Assembly (NCBI RefSeq): GCF_001921865.1
Contig: NZ_MSCT01000014.1
Coordinates: 124,001 to 188,000, forward strand
Direction: 5' to 3'
Origin: Pseudomonas chlororaphis
GTDB taxonomy: Bacteria > Pseudomonadota > Gammaproteobacteria > Pseudomonadales > Pseudomonadaceae
Length of the DNA: 64,000 bases
Shown: positions 16,820 to 26,210 of the stretch, in pieces
How the letters are laid out: every line of letters starts with the position of its first letter
Position numbering within the stretch: the stretch's first letter is position 1
Position numbers and translations under genes: made by a program
The notes under the pieces: model-generated
What the model was told of the DNA's origin: nothing
Seen by the model: only the letters and a program-made list of their open reading frames with translations
The model's database searches: none

Positions 16820-16881
16820 ATCGCGAGCCAGCTCGCTCCTACAGGTCTTACGTAGCCTGCAGGAGCGAGCTGGCTCGCGAT
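16820..16881. repeat. Pseudomonas REP hairpin (GCGAGCCAGCTCGCTCCTACAG type)
   Basis: The arm 16820-16844 (ATCGCGAGCCAGCTCGCTCC plus TACAG) is the reverse complement of 16857-16881 apart from one or two bases, with a short spacer. This is the common REP unit of fluorescent pseudomonads. It closes the sulfur operon and probably acts as its 3' stabiliser or terminator. Confidence 0.8.
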
Positions 16882-17214
16882 TGCGTTTCCGAACCCTAAA
16901 AATAAACATCAGAAATACGCATCTATTTCTTTTTTTAAATTACATATTTTTATAATTAACTTATAACTATTCAGACTTTTACAGCGCGTATTTATACAAA
17001 TACTGTTACACCCAGCACCGACCACCCGACCAGGTGGAGGCCCACGGAACTGCATTTTTTCCGGCCGACACCACTCCACGGTCAACCGTTGCACCCGAAC
17101 CTGAAACCGGCCCCAGGCCCTCCGCCGCCATGGCTTTACCGCCCTGGCCCCGGCCGCTCTGCGCCGAAAAAAACATAACGACGCCAACGCCGTACCTACA
17201 CCGGGGTTTTCACC
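16882..17214 (+). promoter_or_regulatory. Leader and promoter region of the first TonB-dependent receptor gene
   Basis: About 330 bases without a gene. The part from about 16895 to 17005 is strongly AT-rich and contains runs such as TTTCTTTTTTTAAATT, so the promoter is most likely here. The remainder to the ATG at 17215 is GC-rich and could be a ~200-base untranslated leader. No Fur box or clear sigma-54 element was found by eye. Confidence 0.45.
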
Positions 17215-19362
17215 ATGCACACCTTCACCCAAAACCGCCTGACGCTGGCCGTGTCCCTGAGCGCGGGCTTATCGCTGAACCTGGCCGGCGTGCCGGCGCT
17301 CGCCGAGGAGGCCGGCAAAGACGGCGCCCTGCCGGTGGTCACCGTCACCGCCGAACACCGCAGCGAGGACTTGCAGAAAGCCCCGCTGGCGATCTCCGCG
17401 TTCGACGAAAAGGCCCTGGAAGACAAGCAGATCAAGAGCATCCGCGACCTCTCGGGGCAGGTGCCGAACCTGACCCTGAGCCGCCAGTCGATCTCCTACA
17501 GCGCGCAGACCTACGGCATCCGCGGCATCGGCGAAACCGACCCGATCCAGGAAGCGGCGGTGGCGGTCTACGCCGACGACCTGTACATCCCGCGGGCCAT
17601 TTCCTCGATGCTCGACTTCAACGACGTCGAGCGCGTCGAGGTGCTGCGCGGGCCCCAGGGCACCCTCTACGGACGCAACAGCAGCGCCGGCGCGATCCGT
17701 GTGATCACCCGCGACCCGACCCAGGAAACCCGCGGTTTCATCGAGCTCGGCGCCGGCAACTACGACGCCCGCAACGGCCGCCTGCTGATCAGCGGCCCGC
17801 TGGTGGACAACACCCTGTTCGGCAGCTTTTCGGCGATCCGCCTGAGCCGCGACGGCACCGTCTCCAACCCGACCCGCGGCAAGGACGTGAACAACGTCGA
17901 TATCCAGTCGTACCGCGGCAAGCTGCGCTACAAGCCCGAGGACTCGCCCTGGGACGTGCAACTGACCCTGGCCGGCACCTTCGACCGCGGCGACACCACC
18001 AGCTACACGCCGTTCGACGCCAACGGCCGCTTCGACAAGTTCAAGAGCTACAGCAGCCTCGCCCCGAAGAACCGCCTCGACCAGGGCAGCTCGGTGCTGC
18101 GGGCGATCTACGCCATCGACGAGCACCTGAGCTTCAAGTCGGTGACCGCCTATTCGGCCTTCGACCAGCCCGTGGACTACGACAACTCCGGGCAGGCGGC
18201 GCTGATCCAGAACAACCTGATCACCTACAAGCAGGACTACGCCACCCAGGAGTTGCAGCTCAACGGCGACTACGACGACTTCAGCTTCAGCACCGGCCTG
18301 TACCTGTACCGCGAGAAGTTCGAGGCCGACCGCGACAACCTCACCTACTCCGTCGCCCGCAACCGGGTGATCGGCCAGGGCCAGTACAGCACCACCCACA
18401 CCGAGAGCTACGCGCTGTACGGCCAGGGCAGCTACAAGCTGACCCCGCAACTGGCGCTGATCGCCGGGCTGCGCTTTACCCGCGAGCACAAGAATTTCGA
18501 CTACGACAACGCCGCGATCACCCCTGAGCGGCAGGTCATCGGGAGCAATTTCAGCGCCGACTCGAGCAAGTCCTGGCAGTCCACCAGCCCCAAGCTCGGC
18601 TTCGAATACGCCTGGACCCCGCACCTGAACCAGTACGCCTACGTGGCCAAGGGCTTCAAGGCCGGCGGCTACGACAATCGCGCGCCGACCCGCGCCGCCG
18701 CCGAGCAGGCGTTCTCCCCGGAAGACGTGACCACCTGGGAAACCGGCTTCAAGGGTGACTTCCTCGACCGCCGCCTGCGCGCCAACCTGGCGCTGTTCTA
18801 CAACGACTACAAGGACCTGCAGACCAACGCCTACGACCCGGCCCTGGGCGTCAGCCTGCGCACCAACGTCGGCCGGGCGCACACCTACGGCGTCGAACTG
18901 GAAACCCTCAGCGCCCTGACGCCGGACCTGCAACTGACCTTCAACCTCGGTTACCTGCAAAGCCAGTACGACGACTTCGAGAACGCCAGCGGCGCCGGGG
19001 TCGACGCCAACGGCAAGCAACTGGTGTTCTCGCCGCGCTGGAACACCAGCGTCGGCCTCGACTACACCCTCCCCGTCGGCCTGCCCGGCACTTGGCTGGC
19101 GGGCACCGACGCGCAGTTCCAGACCAAGTCCTACGCCAACGCGCTGAACGACGACATCCAGGAAATCCCCGCCCAGACCTTCTGGAACGCCAACACCCGC
19201 TACCTCTCCGCCGACGGCCACTGGACCACCACCCTGGCGGTGAAAAACCTGCTCGACCGCGCCTACCCGCAATCGGTCGGCTACGTGCCGTCCAGCGGCG
19301 CCCGCTACTACGCCGTCAACGACCCGCGAACCCTGTTGCTGACCGTGCGCTACGACCTCTGA
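17215..19362 (+). CDS. TonB-dependent outer-membrane receptor
   Basis: A 715-residue receptor with a signal peptide ending around ALA (residue ~30) and a TonB-box-like PVVTVTAEHR. The plug domain contains IRDLSGQVPNLTL, TYGIRGIGETDPIQ and VERVEVLRGPQGTLYGRNSSAGAI, followed by a 22-strand-type barrel ending in VRYDL. The last residue is Leu where Phe is more usual. It imports a scarce, large or poorly diffusing ligand across the outer membrane with TonB energy. It lies right after the sulfur operon and before the exported amine oxidase, so the ligand may be an organosulfur or amino-acid derivative rather than an iron siderophore (inference). The oxidase gene begins 34 bases after its stop. Confidence 0.9.
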   Translation: MHTFTQNRLTLAVSLSAGLSLNLAGVPALAEEAGKDGALPVVTVTAEHRSEDLQKAPLAISAFDEKALEDKQIKSIRDLSGQVPNLTLSRQSISYSAQTYGIRGIGETDPIQEAAVAVYADDLYIPRAISSMLDFNDVERVEVLRGPQGTLYGRNSSAGAIRVITRDPTQETRGFIELGAGNYDARNGRLLISGPLVDNTLFGSFSAIRLSRDGTVSNPTRGKDVNNVDIQSYRGKLRYKPEDSPWDVQLTLAGTFDRGDTTSYTPFDANGRFDKFKSYSSLAPKNRLDQGSSVLRAIYAIDEHLSFKSVTAYSAFDQPVDYDNSGQAALIQNNLITYKQDYATQELQLNGDYDDFSFSTGLYLYREKFEADRDNLTYSVARNRVIGQGQYSTTHTESYALYGQGSYKLTPQLALIAGLRFTREHKNFDYDNAAITPERQVIGSNFSADSSKSWQSTSPKLGFEYAWTPHLNQYAYVAKGFKAGGYDNRAPTRAAAEQAFSPEDVTTWETGFKGDFLDRRLRANLALFYNDYKDLQTNAYDPALGVSLRTNVGRAHTYGVELETLSALTPDLQLTFNLGYLQSQYDDFENASGAGVDANGKQLVFSPRWNTSVGLDYTLPVGLPGTWLAGTDAQFQTKSYANALNDDIQEIPAQTFWNANTRYLSADGHWTTTLAVKNLLDRAYPQSVGYVPSSGARYYAVNDPRTLLLTVRYDL

Positions 19363-19396
19363 CCCCCATACAGGCAACTATGCCAAGGAGCACCTC

Positions 19397-20971
19397 ATGG
19401 CTTTTACCCGCAGGCAACTGATCTCCCGAATCGCCGCCGTCGGTGGCTATTCCGCCGCCGTCGGCGCCCTCGACGCCCTCGGTCTTGCCCCCAAGGCCCT
19501 GGCCGCCAGCTTCGAGCCGTTGCAGCTGGGCAGCAGCGGCACAGGCAAACATGTGGTGGTGGTCGGCGCCGGCATTTCCGGGCTGGTCAGCGCCTATGAA
19601 CTGCGCAAGGCCGGCTTTACCGTGACCATCCTGGAAGCCCGCGAACGGGTCGGCGGCCGCAACTGGACCCTGCGCCGCGGCAGCAAGATCGATTTCGACG
19701 ACGGCGTCAGCCAGACCGTGGACTTCGACGACGGGCAGTTCTTCAACGCCGGCCCGGCGCGCATTCCCAGCCATCACCAGACCCTGCTCGGCTACTGCCG
19801 CGAGCTGGGGGTCGAGCTGCAAGTGCTGGTCAACAGCAGCCGCAACGCTCTGGCCCTGCCTGACGCCCGGCAACCGGCGTTCCAGTTGCGCCAGGCGGTC
19901 AACGACACCCGCGGCCAGCTCTCGGAACTGCTGGCGCGCACCGTCAGCCGCAAGGCCCTGGACCAGGACCTGAGCGCCGACGACCGCCAGGCGTTGCTGA
20001 ACTTCCTCAAGGTCTACGGCGACCTCAACGCCGACTTCAAATACAAGGGCTCGGTGCGCTCGGGCTACACCCGCATTCCCGGCGCGGGCGACCAGACCGG
20101 CATCACCCGCGACCCGCTGTCGTTGCAGACCCTGCTCAACCCCAAGCTCTGGGCGGCTTTGGTGTTCGACGAGATCCCCGAGTTCTCCACCACCATGTTC
20201 CAACCGGTGGGCGGCATGGACCGCATCCCCCTGGCGTTCTACGAAAAACTCAAGGACGCGGTGCGTTTCCACGCCGAAGTCAGTGATATCCAGACCTCCG
20301 AGCAGGGCAGCCGCATCACCTACAAGGACCGCCAGACCGGCAAGACCCAGACCCTGAGCGCCGACTACGCCATCGTCACCGTGCCCCTGCCGCTGCTGGC
20401 GCGGCTGCCGAACAACTTCAGCGCGCCGTTCAAGCAGGCGATCCTCAGCGCCCAGAGCGACCTGGCGAACAAGGTGGCGTGGCAGTCGCCGCGCTTCTGG
20501 GAAACCGACTTCAACATCTACGGCGGGCTTTCCTACCTGGACCATGAGGTCAAGGGCCTGTGGTACCCCAGCGACCGCCTGAACAGCGCCCAGGGCATCC
20601 TGGTCGCCGCCTACAACATCGCCGAGACCGCCCAGGCCTTCTGCCAGAAACCCCTGGCCGAGCAGTTCGCCTCCTCGCGCCAGGCGGTCGAGCTGCTGCA
20701 CCCCGGGCACAGCGCCAAGCTGCAAAAACCGGTGGCGATCAACTGGTCCAAGGTGCCCTTCAGCAAGGGTCCGTGGATCGTCAACGACGAGGTCGGCGAG
20801 CCCGCCTACCAGGTGCTCAACCAGCCTCAAGGCCGCACCTACCTGGCCAGCGACGCCCTGGCCCACGGCGGCGTCGGCATCTGGCAGAACAGCGCCGCCG
20901 ATTCGGCGCGGCGCATCGTCGGCCTGATCGGCCGCCACGCCGAACGCCAGCACGCGGGCGTCGCCGCCTGA
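19397..20971 (+). CDS. Flavin amine oxidase / L-amino acid oxidase family, Tat-exported
   Basis: A 524-residue flavoprotein. The N-terminus MAFTRRQLISRIAAVGG with a hydrophobic stretch ending LAAS is a twin-arginine export signal. The FAD-binding motif is VVVGAGISGLVSAYEL near residue 54, followed by EARERVGGRNWTLRRG and, near the C-terminus, a GG motif (ALAHGGVGIWQNSAADSA) of the monoamine oxidase family. Such enzymes oxidise an amine or amino acid to an imine, giving H2O2. Tat export implies folding with FAD in the cytoplasm and activity in the periplasm. It sits between a TonB receptor and an exported RidA gene (36 bases downstream), which suggests a shared pathway. The substrate is unknown. 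Confidence 0.85.
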   Translation: MAFTRRQLISRIAAVGGYSAAVGALDALGLAPKALAASFEPLQLGSSGTGKHVVVVGAGISGLVSAYELRKAGFTVTILEARERVGGRNWTLRRGSKIDFDDGVSQTVDFDDGQFFNAGPARIPSHHQTLLGYCRELGVELQVLVNSSRNALALPDARQPAFQLRQAVNDTRGQLSELLARTVSRKALDQDLSADDRQALLNFLKVYGDLNADFKYKGSVRSGYTRIPGAGDQTGITRDPLSLQTLLNPKLWAALVFDEIPEFSTTMFQPVGGMDRIPLAFYEKLKDAVRFHAEVSDIQTSEQGSRITYKDRQTGKTQTLSADYAIVTVPLPLLARLPNNFSAPFKQAILSAQSDLANKVAWQSPRFWETDFNIYGGLSYLDHEVKGLWYPSDRLNSAQGILVAAYNIAETAQAFCQKPLAEQFASSRQAVELLHPGHSAKLQKPVAINWSKVPFSKGPWIVNDEVGEPAYQVLNQPQGRTYLASDALAHGGVGIWQNSAADSARRIVGLIGRHAERQHAGVAA

Positions 20972-21007
20972 GTGCCGGCATTTTTCCCTACCCAGAAGGA
21001 TCGACCG

Positions 21008-21511
21008 ATGAAAACCAACGCACTGCTCATAGGACTGCTCATGACCGCCACCCTGCTCACCGGCGCCGCCCAGGCCGACGACATCAAGCGCATCGCCCTG
21101 CCCAACTCCGACTTCCCGATCTCCCTGGCGGTGGCGGTGCCGGCGCAGACCGAGCTGCTGTTCGTCAGCGGCCTGCTCGCCGACCTGCACGACCCGCAAG
21201 CGCCGAAGGACTCGTTCGCCGCCTACGGCGACACCGCGACCCAGACCACCTCCATCCTCAACAAGCTCAAGGGCGTGCTGCGCAGCCAGGGCCTGGACCT
21301 GGGCGACGTGATCCAGTTGCGGGTGTTCCTGGTGGGCGACCCGGCCAAGGGCGGCAAGCTGGATTTCGCCGGGCTGCAACAGGGCTACACGCCGTTCTTC
21401 GGCAGCGCCGAACAACCGCACAAACCGGCGCGCACCGCGGTGCAAGTGGTCGCCTTGCCGCTGCCCGGCGGTCTGGTGGAAATCGAAGCCATCGCCGCTC
21501 GTAAAAAGTAA
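21008..21511 (+). CDS. RidA/YjgF family imine deaminase with signal peptide
   Basis: A 167-residue protein starting at ATG 21008 (MKTNALLIGLLMTATLL), with an AGAAGGA ribosome site; a GTG at 20972 is in frame but less likely. The N-terminal ~22 residues form a Sec signal cleaved near AAQA. The rest is a RidA fold with the conserved Arg in PARTAVQVVALPLPGGLVEIE and the typical end EIEAIAA. RidA proteins hydrolyse enamine/imine products to a keto acid and ammonia. RidA is normally cytoplasmic, so export is unusual and fits with the adjacent periplasmic amine oxidase whose product is an imine. The insert PQAPKDSFAAYGDTATQT makes it longer than standard RidA (about 130). Confidence 0.85.
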   Translation: MKTNALLIGLLMTATLLTGAAQADDIKRIALPNSDFPISLAVAVPAQTELLFVSGLLADLHDPQAPKDSFAAYGDTATQTTSILNKLKGVLRSQGLDLGDVIQLRVFLVGDPAKGGKLDFAGLQQGYTPFFGSAEQPHKPARTAVQVVALPLPGGLVEIEAIAARKK

Positions 21512-21540
21512 CGCCCGCCGCCCTTCAGGAGCCTGCCCCC

Positions 21541-24030
21541 ATGCCCAACCGCCCAAGACGCCCTGCCGCGCCTGCCTATCGCCCGTTATTGCTGCCGCTG
21601 TCGATCGCCTGCGGCCTGGCCTCGCTCAACCTGCACGCCGCCGACGGCGCCGCGCCGACCCTCGACACGGTGGTGGTCACCGGCAACCGCGGCACCGCCG
21701 AACGCACCGTGACCACCAGCCCGACGCCGATCGACGTGGTCACCGGCGAGCAACTGCGCGCGGTGGGCAAACCCAGCCTGCTGGAAGCGCTGAGCAAGTT
21801 CATTCCTTCGTTCAACCTGCCCGACCGCGCCGGCTGGGACGCCAGCGGCGTGGTGCGCTCGGCCACCTTGCGCGGCCTCACCGCCTCCCATGTGTTGGTG
21901 CTGGTCAACGGCAAGCGCCGGCACACCAGCGCCACCCTGAACATCAACGGCATCAACAGCGGCGCGGCGCCCAGCGACCTCGACCTGATCCCCGTGGCGT
22001 CCATCGACCACATCGAGGTGCTGCGCGACGGCGCGGCGGCGCAGTACGGCTCGGACGCGATTTCCGGGGTGATCAACATCATCCTCAAGCAGACCACCGG
22101 CGGCAGCTCCGACACCACCCTAGGCCAGGGCTACGACGGCAAGCGCGGCACCGCCCAGGAGGCGCTCAACTATGGCTTCCAGGTCGGCGAAGCGGGCGTG
22201 CTCAATCTCTCCCTCGACACCCGCTACCAGGAACGCGACAACAAGGCCGGCAGCAACGGCTACGCCAACCACTACTACCCCCAGGCCGACGGTTCGCCCG
22301 ACCCGCGCGAGGCCGGCGCCAGCCACCACACCTACAAGGGCTACGGCCTGCCGCGCAGCCAACTGGCCGACGCCGGCTACAACCTCGACCTGCCGCTGGG
22401 CGACAACCTGACCCTGTATTCGTTCTCCACCCTGGCCACCCGGGAAAACAACGACGGCCAGAACTTCCGCCTGCCCAACGGGCGCAACACCATCACCACC
22501 GGCCCCAACGGCTACCCCGACGGCTACAGCCCCTACTGGCTGATCAACGAAACCGACTTCCAGTCGGCGTTCGGCGCCAAGGGCAGCGACCTCGCCGGTT
22601 GGGCCTGGGACCTGAGCAGCACCTACGGGCGCAACTACGCCAAGCAGCGCACCTACGACAACCAGAACCCGTCGCTGGGGGAAAACACCCCGAACAAATT
22701 CACCTCGGGCATCTACATCGCCGACCAGTTGACCAGCAACCTGGACCTGAAAAACAGCTACGACATCGGCCTGGCCAAGCCCCTGGACGTGGCCTTCGGC
22801 TTCGAGCACCGGCGCGAAAGCTACGAGACCCGCGCCGGCTCCGAAGCCTCCTACATCGACGGCGGCTATGTGTTTCCCGCCGGCCACCCGCGCGCCGGGC
22901 AACGCCCCGACCCGGGCGCCCAGGTCACCAATGGCATCAGCCCCGAGGACGAACAGAAGATCAGCCGCAACAGCGTCGCCAGCTACGTCGACCTGGGTTT
23001 CTACCCGGTGGAACAGTGGTACGTCGGCGTCGCCGCGCGCTACGAGCATTACAACGAAGGCGTCGGCGCCACCCGCAGCGGCAAGCTCAGTACGCGCTAC
23101 GCATTCAACCCGGTGTTCGCCCTGCGCGGCACCATCAGCAACGGCTTTCGCGCGCCGTCCCTGGCCAACCAGATCTTCACCGCGCGCTCCACCGGTTTCG
23201 ACACCATCAACGGTGTCTACCAGTCGTATAACTACGTGATCCTGCCGGTGGACTCGGCCGGCGCCCAGGCCCTGGGCGCGCAGTCATTGAAGCCGGAGCG
23301 CTCGACCAACTTCAGCCTGGGCTTCGCCCTGACCCCCAGCGACGACCTGAGCCTGACCGTGGATGGCTACGTGATCAACCTGCGTGACCGCCTGGTGCTC
23401 AGCGAACGCTTCCAGGGGCCGGGCGTCGCCGCCCTGCTCGACAGCATCGGCGTACCGGCCACCGCCGGCGCGCAGTACTTCACCAACGGCGCCAACACCC
23501 GCACCTCGGGCGTCGACGTGGTGGGCAACTACCGGCAGGACCTGGAGCGCTACGGTTCGGTGAAATGGACCGCGGCGCTGAACTACAACCACACGCAGAT
23601 CCTCAGCGTCAGCGACACCCCGGCGCAATTGAGCGCCCTGGGCAGCGGCTTCCAGTTGCTGGGGCGACAGTCTCGGGCGCTGATCACCAAGACCTCGCCG
23701 AGCAGCAAGATGATTTTCTCCGCCGACTGGGCGATCCATGACTTCGACGTCAACCTGCGGCTGACCCGCTATGGCACCTACACCGAGGTCAACAGCTCCA
23801 GCGACCCGAGCCTGGACCGCGAGTATTCGGCCAAGTGGATCACCGACCTGGACGTGGCCTACGCCTTCGACAAACAGCTGACGGTGGCCGTGGGCGCGCA
23901 GAACCTGTTCGACAAGTACCCCGACCACATCGGCGTCAGCAACTCCTCGTTCGGCGACAACTGGGGCAGCTATTCGCCCTTCGGCTTCACCGGCGGCTAC
24001 TACTACACCCGCCTGCAATACGCGTTCTGA
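21541..24030 (+). CDS. TonB-dependent outer-membrane receptor (second)
   Basis: An 829-residue receptor with AGGAG 10 bases before the ATG, a signal peptide ending near residue 33 (LNLHAADG) and a TonB box LDTVVVTGNR. The plug has VTGEQLRAVGKPSLLEALS and ASIDHIEVLRDGAAAQYGSDAISGVINII, and a barrel follows, with the canonical C-terminal aromatic in RLQYAF. It is longer than the first receptor and not a recent duplicate of it by motif content. It is the fourth gene of the exported set (receptor, oxidase, RidA, receptor). The RidA stop is 29 bases upstream. The ligand is unknown; context favours an amine or peptide-like compound. Confidence 0.9.
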   Translation: MPNRPRRPAAPAYRPLLLPLSIACGLASLNLHAADGAAPTLDTVVVTGNRGTAERTVTTSPTPIDVVTGEQLRAVGKPSLLEALSKFIPSFNLPDRAGWDASGVVRSATLRGLTASHVLVLVNGKRRHTSATLNINGINSGAAPSDLDLIPVASIDHIEVLRDGAAAQYGSDAISGVINIILKQTTGGSSDTTLGQGYDGKRGTAQEALNYGFQVGEAGVLNLSLDTRYQERDNKAGSNGYANHYYPQADGSPDPREAGASHHTYKGYGLPRSQLADAGYNLDLPLGDNLTLYSFSTLATRENNDGQNFRLPNGRNTITTGPNGYPDGYSPYWLINETDFQSAFGAKGSDLAGWAWDLSSTYGRNYAKQRTYDNQNPSLGENTPNKFTSGIYIADQLTSNLDLKNSYDIGLAKPLDVAFGFEHRRESYETRAGSEASYIDGGYVFPAGHPRAGQRPDPGAQVTNGISPEDEQKISRNSVASYVDLGFYPVEQWYVGVAARYEHYNEGVGATRSGKLSTRYAFNPVFALRGTISNGFRAPSLANQIFTARSTGFDTINGVYQSYNYVILPVDSAGAQALGAQSLKPERSTNFSLGFALTPSDDLSLTVDGYVINLRDRLVLSERFQGPGVAALLDSIGVPATAGAQYFTNGANTRTSGVDVVGNYRQDLERYGSVKWTAALNYNHTQILSVSDTPAQLSALGSGFQLLGRQSRALITKTSPSSKMIFSADWAIHDFDVNLRLTRYGTYTEVNSSSDPSLDREYSAKWITDLDVAYAFDKQLTVAVGAQNLFDKYPDHIGVSNSSFGDNWGSYSPFGFTGGYYYTRLQYAF

Positions 24031-24259
24031 CGGCCACCGCGTTGCCCCCCGCCCTGCGAACAGGACAGGGGGCGGAACCCGGGCGCAGACATGGCACCGG
24101 GCCACGCCAGGACTTTTGCGTTTGTGCGCCGCTTTTGCCGTTCTGTGCGACAGATCCCACTTCGGGGGCTCCCGTCGGCCGCCCTCGTGGTGTTAGCTTG
24201 GGAAGGTTTCTGCCTGATCGTTCAGACACTTCTTACTCTCTTGCAAGGAATGCCCCGTA

Positions 24260-25996
24260 ATGGATTTCTCCCTCAAGCACCTGGCCGCGGCCACCCTGAT
24301 GCTGGCCAGCCTGTCAGCCTTCACCAGCGCCCACGCCAACATCACCCCGCAACAGAGCGCGGCCATCCTCAAGGACTTCAACGAAGCCTCGGTCACCGAT
24401 TTCCGCCAGTTCCTCGGCACCCTGGCCAAGAGCGACGTGGCCAAGAGCGCCAACCTCGGCCCGGCCATCGCCGCCTTTGTCGACAACAAGACGCTGACCG
24501 CCGAGCAGCAGAACGAAATCCATCGCCTGCTGGGCCTGTATGCCCGGGTGAAATACGGCAAGGCCGCGACCCAGACCCTGATCGAGCTGGTGGCCATCCC
24601 CACCGTCCGTGTCGACGGCGTGCCGCAGCACGAGAACCCCGAGTTCCTGAAGATCGCCGACAAGATCAAGGACCTGGCCAAGGCCTTCGACCTGACCTTC
24701 CGCAACGTCGACAACCGCGTCTATGAAATCTCCCTGCAAGGCAGCGGCGACGAAGTGGTGGGCATCCACGCCCACGCCGACGTGGTGCCCGTGACCCCGG
24801 AAAACTGGGTGTTGCCGGACGGCACCAAGCTCGACCCGTTCAAGGTCACCCTGGTGGGCGATCGCATGTACGGCCGCGGCACCGAGGACGACAAGAACGG
24901 CATCGTGGTCGCGCTCTACGCGATGAAGATCATCAAGGAAGAAAAACTGCCCCTGGCGCGCAACTTCAAGCTGCTGGTGGACACCACCGAGGAAACCAGC
25001 GGCGACGCCATCCCCTACTACTTCGAGCGCAACCCGACGCCCAACTACAACCTGGCGCTGGACGGCGGCTACCCGGTGGTGATCGCCGAGAAAGGCTACG
25101 GCACGGTCATGGCCACCTTCCCCCGGCGCGCGGCCGAAGGCAAAGGCGCCGAGATCGTCTCGATGACCGGCGGCCTGGCGACCAACCAGATCCCCGGCGC
25201 ATCGGTCGCCACCCTGCTGACCGACAAGCCCGCGGAACTGGCCGCCAGCCTGCAAAAAGCCGGCGCCGAATACGCCAAGGCCCATGGCGGCGACTTCAGC
25301 GTCGCGGCCAAGGTCGACGGCAAGGACGTCAAGCTGACCGTCACCGGCGTCTCCGCCCACTCCTCCGAACCCGAGTCGGGGGTCAACCCGGTGGCGCGCA
25401 TGCTCGACTTCGTCAACGGCCTGAACGGCAAGGTCGCGTTCAAGCACAACCAGATCACCGACGCCGCGCGGTATGCCGCCGACAACTGGGGCCTGGACTA
25501 CCTGGGCAACAAACTGGGGGTGGGTTTCGCCGATCCCTTCATGGGCCCGCTGACCACCTCCCTGACCTATGTCGCGCAGGACGACAAGGCCTTCCAGCTG
25601 GCGGTCAACCTGCGGGTGCCGAAGGGCAAGACCCCGGACGTGCTGAAGAAGGAAATCGCCGACAAGCTCGCCGTCTGGAGCAAGAAGAGCCATGTCGCGG
25701 TGAACTTCGACTACAAGATCGCCGAGCCGATGTACCGCAACCCTGAAGGCGAATGGGTCAAGGCGCTGCTGGCGGTGGCCAGCGAAAACCTCGGCATGGA
25801 GCACAAGTTCGGCACCTCCGCCGGCGCCACCTCGGTGCATGAATTGCCCAACGGCGTGCAATTCGGCCTGGCCCGTCCCGAGGTCAAGTACACCGGCCAC
25901 ACCGACAACGAGTTCAAGACCACCGAGCAGTTCCAGCTGGACCTGCAGATCGTCACCGAAATGATCGGCCGCATCGGCCAGTTGCCGAAACTCTGA
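24260..25996 (+). CDS. Secreted M20 family dipeptidase (PepV-like metallopeptidase)
   Basis: A 578-residue enzyme with a signal peptide (LAAATLMLASLSAF, cleavage near AHA-N, residue ~29). The M20 zinc site is visible: HAHADVVPV (first His and Asp), GRGTEDDKNG (bridging Asp), TEETSG (catalytic and metal Glu) and a late TGHTDNEF histidine. A lid domain lies between. The arrangement matches secreted di/tripeptidases of the PepV/carnosinase-like branch. It should release amino acids from peptides in the periplasm, possibly feeding the amine oxidase of the preceding cluster. It is separated from the receptor gene by 229 bases and probably has its own promoter. A hairpin follows its stop. Confidence 0.85.
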   Translation: MDFSLKHLAAATLMLASLSAFTSAHANITPQQSAAILKDFNEASVTDFRQFLGTLAKSDVAKSANLGPAIAAFVDNKTLTAEQQNEIHRLLGLYARVKYGKAATQTLIELVAIPTVRVDGVPQHENPEFLKIADKIKDLAKAFDLTFRNVDNRVYEISLQGSGDEVVGIHAHADVVPVTPENWVLPDGTKLDPFKVTLVGDRMYGRGTEDDKNGIVVALYAMKIIKEEKLPLARNFKLLVDTTEETSGDAIPYYFERNPTPNYNLALDGGYPVVIAEKGYGTVMATFPRRAAEGKGAEIVSMTGGLATNQIPGASVATLLTDKPAELAASLQKAGAEYAKAHGGDFSVAAKVDGKDVKLTVTGVSAHSSEPESGVNPVARMLDFVNGLNGKVAFKHNQITDAARYAADNWGLDYLGNKLGVGFADPFMGPLTTSLTYVAQDDKAFQLAVNLRVPKGKTPDVLKKEIADKLAVWSKKSHVAVNFDYKIAEPMYRNPEGEWVKALLAVASENLGMEHKFGTSAGATSVHELPNGVQFGLARPEVKYTGHTDNEFKTTEQFQLDLQIVTEMIGRIGQLPKL

Positions 25997-26004
25997 GCCC
26001 CGCC

Positions 26005-26027
26005 GGACCCGCCGCCCTGGCGGGTCC
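26005..26027 (+). terminator. Hairpin terminator after the M20 dipeptidase gene
   Basis: The stem GGACCCGCC/GGCGGGTCC with a GCCCT loop starts 8 bases after the stop codon. A short TT and then an A-run follow rather than a long T-run, so it is a likely but imperfect intrinsic terminator. Confidence 0.6.
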
Positions 26028-26210
26028 TTGCGTAAAAAAACCACATCGATCCAGGTCGAGCCGGCACGGGCGACCTGCGACTCCCTCGTCGGACCGCCAC
26101 GCGCGCTCCCGACACCGGTAGGAATAGGCAATCCTCGCGGACGAACCGGCATAGGTCGGCGGATGGACGCTCGCTACCATCGCCTCGTACCCACTACAGA
26201 GGCCTTGGCC

